Positions 1-9,600 of a stretch of 64,000 nucleotides of DNA are shown piece after piece. Below the pieces are notes generated by a model, which worked only from the letters and a program-made list of their open reading frames with translations, was not told the origin of the DNA and did no database searches. Every line of letters starts with the position of its first letter. The stretch's first letter is position 1. A program made the position numbers and the translations under genes. This DNA comes from Sphaerolaimus hirsutus (Eukaryota; Nematoda; Chromadorea; Monhysterida; Sphaerolaimidae): NCBI GenBank assembly GCA_964036195.1, contig OZ038454.1:1364001-1428000 (forward strand), given 5' to 3'.

Positions 1-44
1 AGACCAAGGAAATGGCTGAGCACATGCATCGTGCTACGGATCTG
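1..44 (+). CDS. 3' part of a coding exon, coiled-coil-like protein
   Basis: An open frame runs from the window edge (ACC at 3) to a donor at CTG|GTTTGC, positions 44/45, ending in phase 0. The next recognisable exon (407-527) starts in phase 0, so the two can be joined without a frame change. The peptide is short and charged (ends HMHRATDL). No family is recognised and the gene start lies outside the window. Confidence 0.35.
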
Positions 45-406
45 GTTTGCGATGGCAGCTTCACCTTCTTGCCTTTCAAGTTTTGCCAGGTTGGCATTGT
101 TCTTTGGAACTGTTGTTAGGGTTGGGAATTTCAAAATTTTGGGTTTCAGGGATTGGGTCCAAAAAATTTTGGGTCGGGTCTGAATTGGTCAGGTCGGGTC
201 TCAATATATGTTTGAATTGTTTCAGGTCTATGTGGTGCTGAGTGTGACGTCAGGGGGCGACCTGTTGCGGCGCAAGGCGCACATCGTTGGCGTTGCATTG
301 ATGGAAACAAGAGTATTGAAACGTACACTGAAATGTTACAGAGGTTCAGGGTACGTTGGGTATTTCATTTTGCGAGGATGATTTTCCTATTGTTGGTGTG
401 CTGCAG

Positions 407-527
407 CGGCAGCTAAAGGCATCAGAGGAACGGGCGGCAGAAGAGCGGCGCGCAGCGCAGGAAAAGATTGCAGCGGCAGAGAAGCGCACAGCGATTGCAG
501 AGCGACGCTTGCAGGTTGACAGGCTGA
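407..527 (+). CDS. internal coding exon, Ala/Glu/Arg-rich coiled coil
   Basis: The acceptor is a pyrimidine-rich tract ending CTGCAG at 401-406 and the donor is A|GTATGTGAG at 527/528, both close to consensus. The 121-nt exon encodes about 40 residues almost entirely of A, E, R, K and Q (for example EERAAEERRAAQEKIAAAEK), typical of a long parallel coiled coil. GC content is clearly higher than in the surrounding DNA. The gene is not identified and no downstream exon is convincing before the BEL-1 insertion at 3551. Confidence 0.55.
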
Positions 528-641
528 GTATGTGAGTTTGAGCATTGAGGAGAATTGTTGGGCTTGAATCGTTTCAAGTGCTTGCTGCTTGTGTTACTTA
601 TTGCATTTTCTTTGCTGTAATAATGTTACATTTGTCTGTAC

Positions 642-869
642 GCCATGGCGCCAAAAAGCTGACGCCAAAATTGTGGCATAAATTATGGCATTGGCATCAC
701 TAGTTTTTGTCATGGTGCAGTTAAATTGCATTGCTTTCTTTGGTAACTAGGGATGGGAAAAACACCATGGCGCCAAAAAGCTGATGTCAAAATTGTGGCA
801 TTGGCGTTTTTCCCATCACTAGTTTTTGTCATGGTGCAGTTTACTTGCATTCCTATCTTTGGTAACTAG
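642..869. repeat. tandem duplication of a ~110-bp unit
   Basis: Two head-to-tail copies (642-750 and 762-869) both start near GCCATGGCGCCAAAAAGCTG and end in TTTGGTAACTAG. They differ by substitutions and a small indel, so the duplication is not recent. The second copy contains a short inverted-repeat element at its start. Confidence 0.75.
748..821. mobile_element. short TIR element with TAGNGATGGGAAAAA ends (MITE-like)
   Basis: The left end TAGGGATGGGAAAAAC and the reverse complement of the right end TAGTGATGGGAAAAAC differ at one position over 16 bp. Such ends resemble hAT-type MITEs, but I see no clean 8-bp target duplication (left flank TTGGTAAC, right flank GTTTTTGT). At 74 bp it could also be a chance hairpin within the tandem unit. 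Confidence 0.4.
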
Positions 870-1621
870 TGATTGATGTATTTCTGGCATGTATTCAACT
901 TTTGTATTTCCATGTAAACTCGGGTTACTTTATGCCAGTCAATTCTGCTGACCGTAACCCATGCATGACGTCATTTTTGGAATTTGGCCAAAAATGAAAA
1001 ATGGGTTTAATACAATGCGTAACGAAAATGATGAAATCGTCAGTTTTTCTTAATATCGATATTCAAAAGTTTGCATGTTCAAAAGTCTTGATTTTAATTG
1101 ATTTTGACTTTGAACAGAAAGATTCAATAATATATATTGAATGCAGTTATCGGTTGGAATTGATTCCGTCCAACCTTTAATCTGAGTAATCTCTTTTTGG
1201 ACCAGTGCCAAAAATGTTTGTGGCACGTGTTTACGATGACTCCTGCATTTCGTCAGGCTGTTTTATTGCATAAAATTGTAAAGTGAAAAGTAAATTGGCA
1301 GGGTTAAAAATTTGTGACCATTTAAATACAAAATTAACGATTTTGGAGGTGAAAAAGGGGGAAAAGGCTATTCGGGCCGCGCACACGGAAACCGAATATC
1401 TCAGCATACGCACGTTTTTGACAAATCCCAAATGAAATGCTGAATAGAAATCAACTCGTTGATCCAATATCATCTGGATGTTTTCAAAATTCAAAATGGC
1501 AGCCTCTAAAATGCTGAACTAAAACCGTCTGAACAGCAATTTTTGTGTTCAGATAAGGCAGATAAAAACGTGTGCTTGATTAACGGTTAAAAACCCAAAT
1601 TTTTCTGGGGGATGATTTGGG

Positions 1622-1876
1622 GATGTTCACGGGGGTCCAATATATAGGCATAGATGGAAGAAAATGGGGAAAAATCACTAAAAGTAGGTGAAAATGGCTA
1701 AAAATGGGTATATAAGGACATATAGCACTAAAAATAGCTGAAAATAGGCAGTTAGATGCATGAACTAGTGATTTTGGAGGTGAAAATCTATATATAGGTA
1801 TGAAAAATAATGATTTTGAGCGAAAATTGTGGTATAGTTTCTCAAAAATCCGGGATAGATAGATAGCTGGGCGGAT
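1622..1876 (-). repeat. GATAGATAGCTG/G-tract repeat, minus-oriented copy
   Basis: The AT-rich core contains AATATATAGGC, AGAAAATGGGGAAAAATC, a GGAGGTGAAAATC segment and TTTCTCAAAAATC. It ends in GGGATAGATAGATAGCTGGG. The same ordered blocks recur in inverted orientation at 3148-3530 and 24700-25085, which defines a dispersed family. No coding capacity is evident. Confidence 0.65.
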
Positions 1877-2039
1877 TCCCCCTTCCTACCCCTGCTGTAA
1901 ATGTGTATAATACTCTGGCAGAACTGTTATGTAGGAGAAAAAATAATGCTTTTATTGCATATCACTGAAAAGCATTGTGCTGTGAGGAAACAGAAAATCA
2001 CTTGAAGAAATCTCGAGGAACTACTGAGCATGAATCTCA

Positions 2040-2455
2040 AGGGTTTGGACGATATGACTTTTCCAATACCAATATTCAATATTTTTTTTCTGAAACACAA
2101 TATTTGATATCGATACGATATGGATCCTCGATATCGATATTCAATATTTCAAAATGGTCAATATTCGATAATTGATATTTAAAATTGGTCGATATATGAT
2201 ATTCGATAAGATATGGATCCTCGATATCGATATCGTATCGAATATCAATTCTAAATATCAAATATCGAATATCGACCATTTTTTAATATCGAATATCGAC
2301 CATTTTTTAATATCGAGTATCGATATCAAGGGTCCATGTCGTATCGATATAGAATATTGAGTTGCAGAAAAAAATATCGAATATTGAATATTGATATCGA
2401 GTTTCAGGAAAAAATATCGAATATCGATATCAAAAAGTCATATCGTCCGAACCCT
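2040..2455. repeat. AT-rich TCGATA/ATATCGA degenerate tandem array
   Basis: About 400 bp consist of repeated ATCGATAT, AATATCGA and CGACCATTTT words in both orientations, so the array is nearly self-complementary. Open frames here are low-complexity by-products and were not annotated. Confidence 0.75.
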
Positions 2456-2789
2456 ACCCTGAAATTACACTCATTTCCTCTTGTATTCACCTTTTAGCTG
2501 ATTCAAGGGCGTTGCGCACACTGGGCGGTGCCGCGGGCGTCTTTCGAACAGTTTTTATTTCCACCCGGGTGGAATTCTAAGGGCGGTTCAGATGATTTTA
2601 TTTACCACAAGACTGAAAAACTACTGAAATGTGGGTTGGTTCAGACAATTTTGAATTTCACCCCTCCTTATATTTCCGCCTTTGAATTTCGCCCTTTCAA
2701 AAACCGTTCAAATGGCTTGCGGAACTGTCCAGTGTGCGGTGCGCCAAATAGTACTTGAAATCAGGTGTCTTCTAGATTTTGACCACCCG

Positions 2790-3075
2790 GGGGGTTCGAT
2801 AGATAGCTGAGCGACCATCGGGATAGATAGATAGCTGGAAAATGTTGGGGGGGTGGCGGGTTTTCAATATACATCTTTTTCGGGGTGTAGAAGGAAGAAA
2901 AGGGATAAAAATCGCTCAAAATACATGAAATATAGGTATATACATAGCTAAAAAGCTGAAAATGGAGAAAAGCACATGAACTACTGATTTTTAAACTGAA
3001 AATGGGTAAAAAGTTTGGAAAATAAGCAATTTTGCATAAATTAGTGTGAAGTTCCCCCAAATCGCTCTGGATAGG
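2790..3075 (-). repeat. GATAGATAGCTG/G-tract repeat, diverged minus copy
   Basis: The stretch begins with two GATAGATAGCTG motifs (near 2795 and 2821) and a G-tract. It continues with TTTTTCGGGGTGTAGAAGG and AGAAAAGGGATAAAAATCG, the core of the family, and ends near CTCTGGATAGGTTGATAACTGG. It is more diverged than the 1622-1876 copy. Confidence 0.55.
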
Positions 3076-3119
3076 TTGATAACTGGCCGATTATTCGGGG
3101 TTGGGGGTTACTTAAAAAA

Positions 3120-3530
3120 ATTATTCCTGGATCAATAGCTGAGCGACCTCCGGGATAGATAGCTGGTGCGTTGGGGGGGCAGTTCCCAGGGGCCTCGATT
3201 TTTGAGAAACTACCCTAATTTTCACTCAAAATCGCTAATTTTCATACCTTTATATAGATTTTCACCTCCAAAATCGTTAGTTCATGTGTCTAACTGCCTA
3301 TTTTCAGCTATTTTTAGTACTATATGCTCTTATATACCTATTTTGAGCTATTTTACACCTACTTTTAGCGATTTTTCTCCCTTTTCTTCCTTCTACACCC
3401 CGAAAAAGCCTATATATTGAACCCCCGCGAACCCCCACCCCCCAAAATTTTTTTTCAGCTATCTATCCCTCCGGAGGAGCGATTTGCTATCTATCCAACC
3501 ACTCGGAAGGTAGAAATTCAAGATACCCCT
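3120..3530 (+). repeat. GATAGATAGCTG/G-tract repeat, plus copy
   Basis: The copy starts with GGGATAGATAGCTGG and a G-tract. It then has the AT-rich core in the order TTTTTGAGAAACTA, TTCACCTCCAAAATCG, CTTTTCTTCCTTCTACACCC and GCCTATATATTGAAC, a C-tract, and CAGCTATCTATCC. It is the reverse complement, block by block, of 1622-1876. BEL-1 lies 20 bp downstream of its end. Confidence 0.65.
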
Positions 3531-3550
3531 GGCGGTCCCTCTACTGAACC

Positions 3551-4649
3551 TGTAAAATAATACGGAACTTATTGAAGTGACTTGTGAACCAGCTCCTATT
3601 CCTAATCGAGGAAGAGGACAAATGTGAACGTATGAAAGTTGACGTGAAGCGTCGTCTCTAGTTGACGTTCCGTTATTTTATCAAATGTGATTAGTTGAGT
3701 CGAAGTGAATTGACGTGAGTTAGTGTGAAGCAAATTTAGATTGTTTACCAAAGGTTTTGACGAACGTTTTTATTTAGACAATTAAATACAAAGAAATAAG
3801 TGTAAATAAAATATATATAAAAATATACGTAAACAAAGGAATTAATTTACAACTAAATTAATTACTTAATTAAAACGTAAAAGAAGCTCTAATTACCGGA
3901 GAAATAAGGCAATTTAAAGAAGGCACTTAATTACGACAAAAGGCGACAATTAAGTGGCGCGGTTGTGAGAACAGACACCTCCAACAGCGCTGGTGTGAAA
4001 TAAAGCACTGAGGTGACTTAAAGCACCAAGAGTTAAACTTAGCACCAAAAAACAAGCGACTTAATAAAGTGACTACAGCGCTTATTTAGATCCTAGGAAG
4101 AGATTCGTGTGAAGTTGACGAGGTTGCAAACACTGCCGATTCTAGCTGTGAAATCGGCTTTTAAGGGCCAGACCGATGGCGATTGGTTTGGCGCCAATCG
4201 GTCGGCTCTAATCTCCGATTTTTACCCAACATTTCCAATTGTGAAAGTTCAATCCTTGCCCGCTCGCTTCTCCGATGAAAAGCGAGCTAAACTGGCAAGA
4301 TAGTGAAAATGTGAGCCAAGCCAGACAGCTTGAAATGGCGCGCGGGCCCGGCCCCCCACTCGGGGCGGGCCCGCCGCTTAACATAAACATGACGGCGTAT
4401 ATGCGTGCTGCTTGTCAAGGAAATGTGGCGGAATGTGAGCAATGACTAAGATCTAAATATGTGAGCGATGTGAAGCGCACGTTGTAAACAACGTGCTTGA
4501 GATATTAAATGACGAATGTGAAGATGTTAAGAAATGGATTGTGAATAAAAAATGGAATCGTAATAAATTGAATTAATTAAATATAAAAGCGAACATAAGA
4601 ACGTCAACTTAAATATTAAAGATTTTACATTTTACGATAATGTTACACA
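3551..4649 (-). repeat. BEL-1 3' LTR (1099 bp)
   Basis: The LTR starts TGTAAAATAA and ends TGTTACACA on the plus strand, with short TGT...ACA inverted ends. It matches 14718-15816 over its full length. The only difference I see is GGATTGTG here (near 4538) against GGAATGTG in the other copy. It contains a GC-rich stem-loop and many TGTGA words. As the element reads on the minus strand, this is the downstream LTR. Confidence 0.95.
4342..4374. other. GC-rich stem-loop in BEL-1 LTR
   Basis: The arms GCGGGCCCGGCCCC and GGGGCGGGCCCGC pair across a short CCACT-type loop inside an otherwise AT-rich LTR. The same hairpin is present in the other LTR at 15509-15541. Its role is unknown; candidates are polyadenylation control, packaging or a stall during reverse transcription. 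Confidence 0.6.
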
Positions 4650-4665
4650 CTCCCGAAACTAGAAT
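4650..4665 (-). other. candidate polypurine tract of BEL-1
   Basis: On the minus strand the bases immediately upstream of the 3' LTR read AGTTTCGGGAG, a short G/A-rich stretch where plus-strand priming would be expected. It is weak compared with the tract of the gypsy element in this window. It is placed mainly by position. Confidence 0.35.
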
Positions 4666-4732
4666 AAAAATTAAATTTAATTTAATTTTATCTCAGCCAA
4701 TCTCGGCAAATTGATGTGAAACAAAATCAAAA

Positions 4733-6619
4733 TCAAACGCCTGTGATACTCTCATCACTCCTGTGGTAGCAGATCGTCGGCGTCTTCGACGCCGGCATTT
4801 TCCCGGCCCTCCTCATGATGCTCGTCCATGGGTTCGACGGCATCCTCCTCAGGCTGGCTGCCTTCCCGGTGCCCGGGCGCCTGGTCTTCTGGGGCCCCTG
4901 CTGGTCTGCCTGGCCAGTTGGGGAGCTTCTCAGATTCCTCGGCGAGCCTCTCGAAGGCTTGTCGGAGCGCGTCGGTCTCGTCGACAATCGTCTTCGACGG
5001 CTCGGTGGGCTGCCATTGCTCCGATGCTGCAAGCGGTTGGCTTGATAGCAAGGGGACATGGGAGGTTGTGAATGAGGTCGTACATTGTGAAGTGATTGAG
5101 TTGAATTGGTCAAATGGTACGGTGGGGGATCTAGTTCTTGATCGTGACTTTCTTCCATCTCTCCGAGCTCTATGTCGGACTGTGAAGGTGTTTGTTTGAG
5201 GAAGGTCACGGATCTTTTTAGATCGTTTAACTTTTGATTTGACCAGTTTTTTATTGATGTTATTGAATTTGTGAAAAGTTTGGGGTATAAAGGAAAATGT
5301 CTGGTGTGACGATTGCTGCTCACCTGGGAGCCCTGTGACTCCAGCGAATCTCTTGAGTCGCTTTTGCAAGGGCTTGCGGTCAGGGATCGCGTCTTCCATT
5401 GTGACTTCCGTTGTGACAGGCTCGGTGACTGTGAGTCTGGCGTTTGGTGACGAGCTCTGCGGTTGTGACTCGCAGGGGGGTGCAGGTTTTGTGACCCGGC
5501 GTGCACCCGTCTCCATTTCGATTTCTTCGGCGCGTTCGGTACTATAACCGACCGGGGGATCCGATCTAGGCTGTACCGAGCGTCCTGAAAGCCGTTTGAA
5601 TGGAGATACTCGTTTGAGGGGTGTGACAAACTTTGAAGGTAACTGTGACGAACTTGACGATTGTGTGACGGTTTGATTTGACAAAGCGGGTTTGTTGAAG
5701 CCGTTTGTCGGTTTCTTCTGGCGGTTACGTCGCCGTCGCTTACCGATTTTTCCTTGTTGAACGGACGGGGTTCCCATTTGTTTGGGCTTCTGTCCCTTCT
5801 GCCCTTTCTTCGGAAAAAGCCCTTGATGTCTGGCAGCATACCCCTGCCGGTTACGAGCCGCCACTGCATGTAAACATAACCAATATACCCAATACAAGCA
5901 ATTGTGATAATAATGAGTATGATGTTCACAGCTGTTTGAAGTGGCCCAGTAAGTAACGTGTCTAATGCAGACGCACCACCTGTGACGCTACCGTGAATGA
6001 TGTGACCCAATTCTTTTCCTACACCTTCAAAATATGCACCAACCCCTTGGCCAATGCCAGCAATATATGCTTGCACTGCTTTAGGATCGTTTGATTTTGT
6101 TGCAATATAATCGACTGAACGTGTGACTTGTTGTTCGAGTCGTTGCAAATTTTGAAAGTGATGATGTGCAGCCATGATACTGAATGCAATGTCAGTCATG
6201 CTTACACCTGGTGACCCGGAAACATTTTGTGTGAATGGTTTCCACAAGCCAGCCCAAATTAATTCGATTGGGAGTTTTGTGATGTGCAAATTCGTTGGTC
6301 CATTTTCATTGGCCCATGAATTATCATTTAATTGATAATATTTGTGATCTTTCATGAGACAATGATCTATTGGTGAATGTGTGATCAGATCATTGGTACC
6401 AGGAGCAACGAACATAATATGTGGGTGATTTGTGACTTTTACCGGCAGAAATTTATAACATGTATTGTTATATTCATGTTGAAAATAAATAATTTCTGCG
6501 GTGACTGGTTTACAATCCCAGAACATTAATATATCTCCATGCCATTCAGCATAGAGATTTTGACGTCCTAGTTTTGAATGCTCGCAAGCCAAGCGTGGGA
6601 TTGAATGTGACAATTGCAT
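4733..6619 (-). CDS. BEL-1 envelope-like C-terminal frame
   Basis: This 628-codon frame continues the envelope-like part of the BEL-1 polyprotein after a one-base frame change near 6572-6575. It aligns by eye with the BEL-3 polyprotein C-terminus: a GRQNLYAEW-like segment, an ectodomain with cysteines, glycine-rich GIGQGVGAYFEGVG near residue 190, and a strong transmembrane segment around residues 233-250 (IILIIITIACIGYIGYVY). The cytoplasmic tail is very long, basic and Ser/Arg-rich, and carries a PPPY motif preceded by an acidic patch (ELGEMEES). The last ~100 residues look out-of-frame (Arg/Pro/Ser monotony), and the overlapping frame 4755-5897 looks more protein-like there, so a further frame switch is possible. 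Confidence 0.7.
   Translation of the reverse strand: MQLSHSIPRLACEHSKLGRQNLYAEWHGDILMFWDCKPVTAEIIYFQHEYNNTCYKFLPVKVTNHPHIMFVAPGTNDLITHSPIDHCLMKDHKYYQLNDNSWANENGPTNLHITKLPIELIWAGLWKPFTQNVSGSPGVSMTDIAFSIMAAHHHFQNLQRLEQQVTRSVDYIATKSNDPKAVQAYIAGIGQGVGAYFEGVGKELGHIIHGSVTGGASALDTLLTGPLQTAVNIILIIITIACIGYIGYVYMQWRLVTGRGMLPDIKGFFRRKGRRDRSPNKWEPRPFNKEKSVSDGDVTARRNRQTASTNPLCQIKPSHNRQVRHSYLQSLSHPSNEYLHSNGFQDARYSLDRIPRSVIVPNAPKKSKWRRVHAGSQNLHPPASHNRRARHQTPDSQSPSLSQRKSQWKTRSLTASPCKSDSRDSLESQGSQVSSNRHTRHFPLYPKLFTNSITSIKNWSNQKLNDLKRSVTFLKQTPSQSDIELGEMEESHDQELDPPPYHLTNSTQSLHNVRPHSQPPMSPCYQANRLQHRSNGSPPSRRRRLSTRPTRSDKPSRGSPRNLRSSPTGQADQQGPQKTRRPGTGKAASLRRMPSNPWTSIMRRAGKMPASKTPTICYHRSDESITGV
4755..5897 (-). CDS. 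overlapping 380-codon frame in the BEL-1 envelope tail
   Basis: This is a second open frame over the same ~1.1 kb as the envelope tail, in a different minus-strand frame. It starts just after the transmembrane coding segment. Its N-terminal part is basic (GKRRRRNRQKK). Its C-terminal third is a plausible amphipathic helix (DALRQAFERLAEESEK) followed by a strongly acidic end (EEDAVEPMDEHHEE). It could be an overprinted accessory protein, the true C-terminus reached by frameshift, or a by-product of low stop density. It resembles nothing I recognise. Confidence 0.4.
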   Translation of the reverse strand: MYWVYWLCLHAVAARNRQGYAARHQGLFPKKGQKGQKPKQMGTPSVQQGKIGKRRRRNRQKKPTNGFNKPALSNQTVTQSSSSSQLPSKFVTPLKRVSPFKRLSGRSVQPRSDPPVGYSTERAEEIEMETGARRVTKPAPPCESQPQSSSPNARLTVTEPVTTEVTMEDAIPDRKPLQKRLKRFAGVTGLPGEQQSSHQTFSFIPQTFHKFNNINKKLVKSKVKRSKKIRDLPQTNTFTVRHRARRDGRKSRSRTRSPTVPFDQFNSITSQCTTSFTTSHVPLLSSQPLAASEQWQPTEPSKTIVDETDALRQAFERLAEESEKLPNWPGRPAGAPEDQAPGHREGSQPEEDAVEPMDEHHEEGRENAGVEDADDLLPQE

Positions 6620-9600
6620 GAATTATATCTAGCTGGGTCTGACGGATGTGACATAATTGTTGCCAGATAGATCCAAATTGTTTTTGTTCTAGATGTGCAA
6701 TTTTGTCAACTTCGTATTGTTGACGGGCTGTGAGCAAGTGAAACACACCAACATCAAGATTTGGTGCGAGTTTGAAATGAAGAGGAGCTTTTTCGGTTTC
6801 AGGTTTTTTCAATTTCTTAAGTTGATATCGAAGAAATTGAATGAATGCCGAGCCCTGGTCAATATATTTTGCGTCTTTTGGCACACATTCTGCATTATTT
6901 GGAAATTGTTGTGATCTCCATGTGACAGAAAATGCAGCTTGCAATTTTTCCACTATGTAATGATTTTGTGAATATTGCGCATCGAATTGACCAATTTCTT
7001 GGAATGCACACTGCTTGTTAAAAGCAGTAGCATTCCATAAAGAAACGCCATTGTCGCTGTCATAACAATAGCCGGCTTGTGGGTTGCAATGTGACAGATC
7101 TTGAATTTCGGAAACAATTTTCTTTCCGTCAAGACTTGCGACCACACCTTCCTCTATGTGAAAATTCATTACTGTGTTACTCAGATTGTGACAAAAGTAA
7201 CAATAATCGATGTGAAGTGATTTGTTGGTGCTCCACAATGCATGACCAATTTTTATTAATGGTTCGCCTTTCCAAGTTTTATTTTGGTAGGCGATCATGC
7301 AATCGTAAGTTGTGACTCTGTGGTTTTTAATGATTTCTGGTGGCAGCATAGCTTTTCCGCCCACCAGACTCATATACGTGACTATAGTATGCTCTTGTTG
7401 AAAGCATCTATAAATTGGTGTTGTTTGTGGCTGAACACGCAACGTCCATATGGATACCACAATATCCTCTATGGCTGTGACTTGAGGAAAGTGACATGTT
7501 ACTTTTTCCGGAAGTTGTATTGCGTGCCCAGTGCGTGTTTTATGGCACAGATTGAAAGTTTTGTGATATTGATCTGTCCATGTGAGCGCGTTGGCTAATT
7601 TTGATTGTATTAGCAACGTGAGCGCCATTAAATGCGACACGTTTCCCCAGAACGAATATGTGCCAGTGTAGCGACATGTTCGACGTGGGTTTGCGCGTCT
7701 TGCATCTTTCTGTGAAGATTGTAATTGTTGATGTGATTGATCTGTTTGTGAATCATCACTCTTATCAGGTGAAGGTTGTGAATTATCATCATCTTTTACC
7801 TCAGTGTCGATTTTATATTCAACACCGTCCTCTGTGTCGATTTCAAGAGGCACTAGGTTAGATGGAGATCTACGTGTGCGACGGCCGTTGCTTGACAATA
7901 CTGTGACTGCACGTATTTTGCCATCGCTTGACACGTGTATTTCGTGAACGCGGCCCATTTGCCACATACCGCGTGGCTGTTTATCATCTGTGATTAACAC
8001 TACTTGGCCACGTTTGGGAGCTTCGTTGATTGTACCTTTTTTCAAGCGTTGATTTTTAGCTCGATCTTTGAGTAGGTCAATGTATTGACGTGACCACTCA
8101 TACCAAAGCACTTCACGATTGTGACGAATTTGGTCCCAAAGTAGTGTGATATCATCTCTGTCCTTTTCAGGTACAGAATTGAGTGCAATTTCATCAATGC
8201 AATTGACGTCATTGACTCGTGGGGGTGTGAGTACATAGGTTTTGTCGATTTGTGAGGGTGTGAGGTTGAAAGATCCATCCGTCATTCTTTCCCATTCCTC
8301 TTTTGGAATTTTTCGCATGGGTTCAATCGTGGTGGAATCGAGTTCCAGCTCACGTTTTTCATCCATGTAACATGGTGGTGGGGTGCCCCAAAGAAAATGT
8401 ATTGGGCGCAGTATCGCTGCACCAATGTCTGTGTTTGACAAGTATGACAATGGTCGCGTATTGACGGAGAATTCGACGTCAAGCATGACTGTGAGAAATT
8501 CATGCCATGTGAGACAACGTCGTCCGCATGCTTTTTTGAGCAAGCGTTTGACTAAGCCTACCATGCGTTCGTACACGCCACCCTGCCAAGGACTGTTGGC
8601 TGTGATAAAATGCCATTTTACGTCTGGTAGCATTTTGACACAATTTTTGAACGCGGGGGCATTGTCGGACCAAATTGTGTCCGGCATGCCACGACGCGAA
8701 ATAAAACGATTTAGAGCCATAATTGTGTCAGCTGTTGAGACACTATTAGTTGACTCTAAATGAATGGCGCGTGTGCTGAAGCATGTTAGTAGCAAAATGT
8801 GTTGACTGTGACGGGTTCCGTTCTGTGAATAAACTAACGGTCCCATATAATCAATGCCAATATGTTGAAATGGCTTGATTTGTGATTGAGTTCGAGTGAC
8901 TGGTAATGTGTGAAAATCAGGTAATGTGAATGGACCTCCTTCCGCTTTGCGGCAGGTGACACATTTTCGCAGAATTTTTGCAACTACCTGCTTGGCACTT
9001 GACAACCAGCAGTGTTCGCATAAATCTGCTAAAGTGTGAAGCATGCCACTGTGACCCGCAAGCTCATGAAAATGAGTAACCACTAGCGTTGTTAACCACC
9101 CGGTCTTTGGCAGGTAGTAGAACAACGAAGGGTTTCGGTGTTCTTTGTGAGACACACGCGTGACACAATATAATAAATTATTCCACGCGTCCCATTTGAG
9201 CATGTGGTGTTTGCTAAGTTGCGCTTGTGAAATGCAACCGGCACATTCCTCTGCTTGTGAAATGCGCAATACATGTCTAAACGCTTCGTTTAAATCAGCT
9301 TGTGTGATGGGCTTTGATAAATATTCGCTTTCGCGTTTTGCAGCTTTATGCATGGAGCGATTTAGCCAATATGTTTTGACACGAAGTAGATATACGACAG
9401 TGCGCAACAATTTTGACAGTGTTGAAAATCGTCGAATGTCAATTTCGAATGGATTTGAAGGGATGTGACGTTGTCGACTTTCGACAAACGGATTTTGAGG
9501 AGTGACATTTTGTGACAAATTGGGGTCCAAATTGACAGGTACTTGCTGTGCAAGAGCATTAGCTGGTTGTGAATCAGGCTGTGAAGTTACTGCTCCAGCA

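Larger units (their letters stand above)
528..2039. other. non-coding stretch downstream of the coiled-coil exon
   Basis: Apart from the 642-869 duplication and the 1622-1876 repeat copy, this stretch holds AT-rich sequence without supportable exons. Short open frames here have no codon structure and no neighbours in phase. The upstream part 45-406 between the two exons looks like an intron with GGGT-rich low complexity. Confidence 0.4.

Noticed and set aside
2076-2360. Open frames over the TCGATA array
   Set aside because: Low-complexity Ile/Asp/Tyr repeats produced by the satellite words.
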